Shown: piece by piece, positions 5,920-7,883 of the stretch
Position numbering within the stretch: position 1 is the first letter of the stretch
How the letters are laid out: each line of letters starts with the position of its first letter
Source: Oscillospiraceae bacterium
GTDB taxonomy: Bacteria; Bacillota; Clostridia; Oscillospirales; Oscillospiraceae
DNA length: 7,883 bases
Assembly: GCA_031280855.1 (NCBI GenBank)
Contig: JAITGH010000107.1
Location: 1 to 7,883 of the forward strand
Direction: 5' to 3'
Program-made: the position numbers and the translations under genes
Notes under the pieces: model-generated
Told to the model about the DNA's origin: nothing
Databases searched by the model: none
Seen by the model: only the letters and a program-made list of their open reading frames with translations

Positions 5920-5954
5920 TAGTAGATAGTAGTTAGGTGGTAGGAAGTAGGGGA
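5920..5954. repeat. degenerate heptanucleotide tandem repeat, 5 copies
   Basis: Five contiguous 7-base units, all starting TAG on the plus strand: TAGTAGA, TAGTAGT, TAGGTGG, TAGGAAG, TAGGGGA. On the coding strand of the small gene they read NNNNCTA and end 2 bases before its ATG, occupying the place of the ribosome binding site. The last two units form most of the left arm of the hairpin at 5943-5997. The form recalls the short heptad repeats (STRRs) known from cyanobacteria; relation to any named repeat is untested. Confidence 0.75.
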
Positions 5955-5997
5955 CGAGGGTTACGGAGCGCTTGCGCGGAGGCGTCCCCTATCTTCC
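5943..5997. terminator. long hairpin between rel and the small gene
   Basis: Bases 5943-5956 and 5983-5997 form a 14-bp stem with one bulged T (5992), around a 26-base loop containing GCG-CTTG-CGC (5968-5977). It begins 12 bases after the rel stop on the minus strand. A strong stem just after a stop codon suits an mRNA 3' end or stabiliser. Downstream bases on that strand are pyrimidine-rich but not a T-run, so intrinsic termination is uncertain. A dispersed palindromic repeat is an alternative. Confidence 0.5.
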
Positions 5998-6009
5998 GGA
6001 AGCTGACAG

Positions 6010-7883
6010 CTAGTCGGTGCCTCGGCGTTCGACCTTTGTCACGCCTTGAACGTGCTGGAGCTTCGTGCTGACGGTTGCGGCCTCTTCTGCGGAGTGCGCC
6101 TTGATAGTAATGAAGACGGACGCGTTGACGGGGTTACGGGTCTGAGCGTTAAGTTCGTCCACGCTGACTTTTGCGGAGTTCAACGCTCCCATGATGTCGA
6201 TGATCAGATTCTTCCGATTCTGCGCAAGGACGTAGAATCCGACAAGGTATGTGTCCTTCTCCGTATTCCCCCAAGAGACGTTGATCCAGCGTTCCGGGTT
6301 AAGCCCCTTGACCAGCGCGGTGCGATAGTTGTCGCAATCCGCACGATGTACTGAGATCCCATGCCCGAGCGTAATGAACCCCACGATATCGTCGCCCGGG
6401 ATCGGGCTGCAACATCGCGCGAACTTGACTTCGCAATCCGGCAAGCCGTCAACCAGCACTCCGGAGTGTGAGTTCACCGGAAGACGCGGTACCGAGTGCA
6501 CGATTTGGGTGAAGTCGATCGCACGCTCCGTTTCAGGTTCCCGAGTTATGCGGATCATCTCGTCGCGAATCCGGTGTACGCATTGCGACGCGCTTCGGCT
6601 TCGTATCCCTATCGAGGCGAACATATCCTCCGGTGACCGGAACGAAAGCTTCTGCAACGCCTCTTCTAACGCGCCGCTTTTTATGACTTCCGTCATGGTA
6701 AGCTTTGCTCGGCGAAGTTCATCGTCGAAGGACGACTTGCCAAGCGCGACCGTTTCAGCGCGGCGTTCTTTCTTGAACCACTGCCGAATCTTACCGCGAG
6801 CTTCACTGCTGCGTACGATTTCCAGCCAATCCAGCGACGGACCTCGCGTCGAGTTCGACGTCAGGATCTCCACGATGCCGCCGCTTTCCAGCTTGCTGTC
6901 GATCGGGATGATTCGCCCGTTCAGCTTCGCACCGGATATGTGGTTGCCAATGTCGGAGTGCAGCCGATACGCAAAGTCGATCGGCGTAGCTCCTGCCGGA
7001 AGCGTTACCACTTTACCCTTCGGAGTGAACACCATAACCTCGTCGGAGAATAGCTCTGACTTCAGGTCGCGCCGGAACTCTTCCGGGTCGAGCCCCTCCT
7101 GCCGGTTCAGCATATCGCGAATCCACGCGTACTGGTTCTCATCGGAGGTCTTGACGCCGTCGTCGCCGCCCTTCTTGTACTTCCAGTGCGCGGCGACGCC
7201 ATACTCCGCTTCCTCGTGCATTTCCCTCGTACGGATCTGGATCTCGAACAAGATCCCGTCATGCCCGAGGTACGTGTTGTGGATGCTTTTGTATCCGTTC
7301 GGCTTCGGACTGGCGATGTAGTTCTTCATCTTACCGGGTACGGGCTGGAACGTCGAGTCCAATGCGCCAAGCACGTGATAGCACTCCCCGATCGTGGAAA
7401 CGATAACGCGGAACGCGCACAGATCGTGAACCTCATTCAATCCCTTGTTCTGGCTGTACATCTTCCGATAGATGCTGTACTTATGCTTAAGCCGAGATTG
7501 AACTTCAGCCTCGACGCCCTCCTCGCGGAGCTTACCCTCGATTACGCAGCGATTGGTGTCGAGGAAGTTCTGCAAGTACGCGCTGTTCGTTTCCAAGAAC
7601 TCTTGAATCTCCACGCACGCATCGGGGTCGAGGTACTGGATTGCGCGATCCTCCAGTTCCCACTTGACTTTCTGCATACCGAGCCGATGCGCGATAGGCG
7701 CGTAGATCTCGATCGTCTCGGCGGACTTGCTGCGCTGTTTTGGACCTGATTTGTAATCGAGCGTACGCAGATTGTGCAAGCGGTCGGCAAGCTTGATGAA
7801 CATGACGCGAACGTCTTTAGCTGTCGCAAGCAGAGTCTTGCGGATGTTCTCCATCTGCTCCTCATCCTTGGATGAGTACTCGA
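6010..7883 (-). CDS. rel: Rel bifunctional (p)ppGpp synthetase/hydrolase, 5' truncated
   Basis: Long RelA/SpoT homologue that makes and degrades the alarmone (p)ppGpp in response to amino-acid starvation on the ribosome. The frame stays open to the window edge (upstream codons encode EYSSKDEEQ, which fits the family), so the start lies outside. Counting from the ATG at 7854, the order is: end of the HD hydrolase domain with KLADRLHNLRTL (21-32); synthetase domain about 115-228, with KHKYSIYRKM, D144, Y188 and E204 of FEIQIRT; TGS domain 271-332; helical region; zinc-finger domain with C481, C482, H503 and C507; and ACT domain about 535-612. The segment that is RFKD in B. subtilis-type Rel and EFDD in E. 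coli RelA reads KMKN here (175-178). The HD catalytic residues upstream are not visible, so hydrolase activity is presumed from the family. The stop (6010-6012) is followed by a long hairpin. Confidence 0.95.
   Translation of the reverse strand, partial: EYSSKDEEQMENIRKTLLATAKDVRVMFIKLADRLHNLRTLDYKSGPKQRSKSAETIEIYAPIAHRLGMQKVKWELEDRAIQYLDPDACVEIQEFLETNSAYLQNFLDTNRCVIEGKLREEGVEAEVQSRLKHKYSIYRKMYSQNKGLNEVHDLCAFRVIVSTIGECYHVLGALDSTFQPVPGKMKNYIASPKPNGYKSIHNTYLGHDGILFEIQIRTREMHEEAEYGVAAHWKYKKGGDDGVKTSDENQYAWIRDMLNRQEGLDPEEFRRDLKSELFSDEVMVFTPKGKVVTLPAGATPIDFAYRLHSDIGNHISGAKLNGRIIPIDSKLESGGIVEILTSNSTRGPSLDWLEIVRSSEARGKIRQWFKKERRAETVALGKSSFDDELRRAKLTMTEVIKSGALEEALQKLSFRSPEDMFASIGIRSRSASQCVHRIRDEMIRITREPETERAIDFTQIVHSVPRLPVNSHSGVLVDGLPDCEVKFARCCSPIPGDDIVGFITLGHGISVHRADCDNYRTALVKGLNPERWINVSWGNTEKDTYLVGFYVLAQNRKNLIIDIMGALNSAKVSVDELNAQTRNPVNASVFITIKAHSAEEAATVSTKLQHVQGVTKVERRGTD

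Noticed and set aside
5920..5954. Tandem units as a CRISPR-like array
   Set aside because: Units are 7 bases and contiguous, without spacers; no cas genes are present.
6329..7321. 330-codon open frame antisense to rel
   Set aside because: Serine-rich shadow of rel with no recognisable domain and no ribosome binding site; rel covers the whole interval with family motifs.

Overview
The window most likely comes from the chromosome of an endospore-forming Firmicute of the Clostridia type, moderately GC-rich, probably an uncultured or gut-associated lineage. The evidence is a stage II sporulation protein P gene (spoIIP), a rpoA-rplQ pair with a short Clostridia-like L17, a YqhQ/DUF1385 protein, a long bifunctional-type Rel and a cmk-plsC pair. 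No transposase, integrase, phage gene, tRNA, rRNA or CRISPR array is visible. Nine protein genes fill nearly all of the sequence, and the two at the window edges are cut.

Layout: 1-1005 (+) holds the end of rpoA and all of rplQ, separated by an unusually long gap with two small hairpins. 1081-2154 (-) is spoIIP, convergent with rplQ across a long imperfect stem-loop. At 2155-2233 spoIIP and cmk diverge from a 79-base control region that holds a near-palindrome and a good sigma-E -10 match for spoIIP. 2234-4569 (+) is a compact run: cmk (CMP kinase), plsC (acyl transfer to lysophosphatidate) and a membrane protein that joins a DUF1294 domain to a complete calcineurin-like metallophosphoesterase. 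4603-5565 (-) is the YqhQ/DUF1385 protein, convergent with that run. 5684-5917 (-) is a 77-residue protein of unknown function. Its leader is a degenerate 7-base tandem repeat rather than a Shine-Dalgarno sequence. 6010-7883 (-) is rel, the (p)ppGpp synthetase/hydrolase, with its start outside the window.

Functionally the window combines core gene expression (rpoA, rplQ), nucleotide and phospholipid supply (cmk provides CDP and hence CTP for CDP-diacylglycerol, plsC provides phosphatidate), starvation signalling (rel) and forespore engulfment (spoIIP). The least ordinary points are the DUF1294-phosphoesterase fusion, the heptad repeat whose copies form one arm of a long hairpin between rel and the small gene, and substitutions at diagnostic positions of Rel and Cmk. 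No multi-gene system that looks wholly new is evident.
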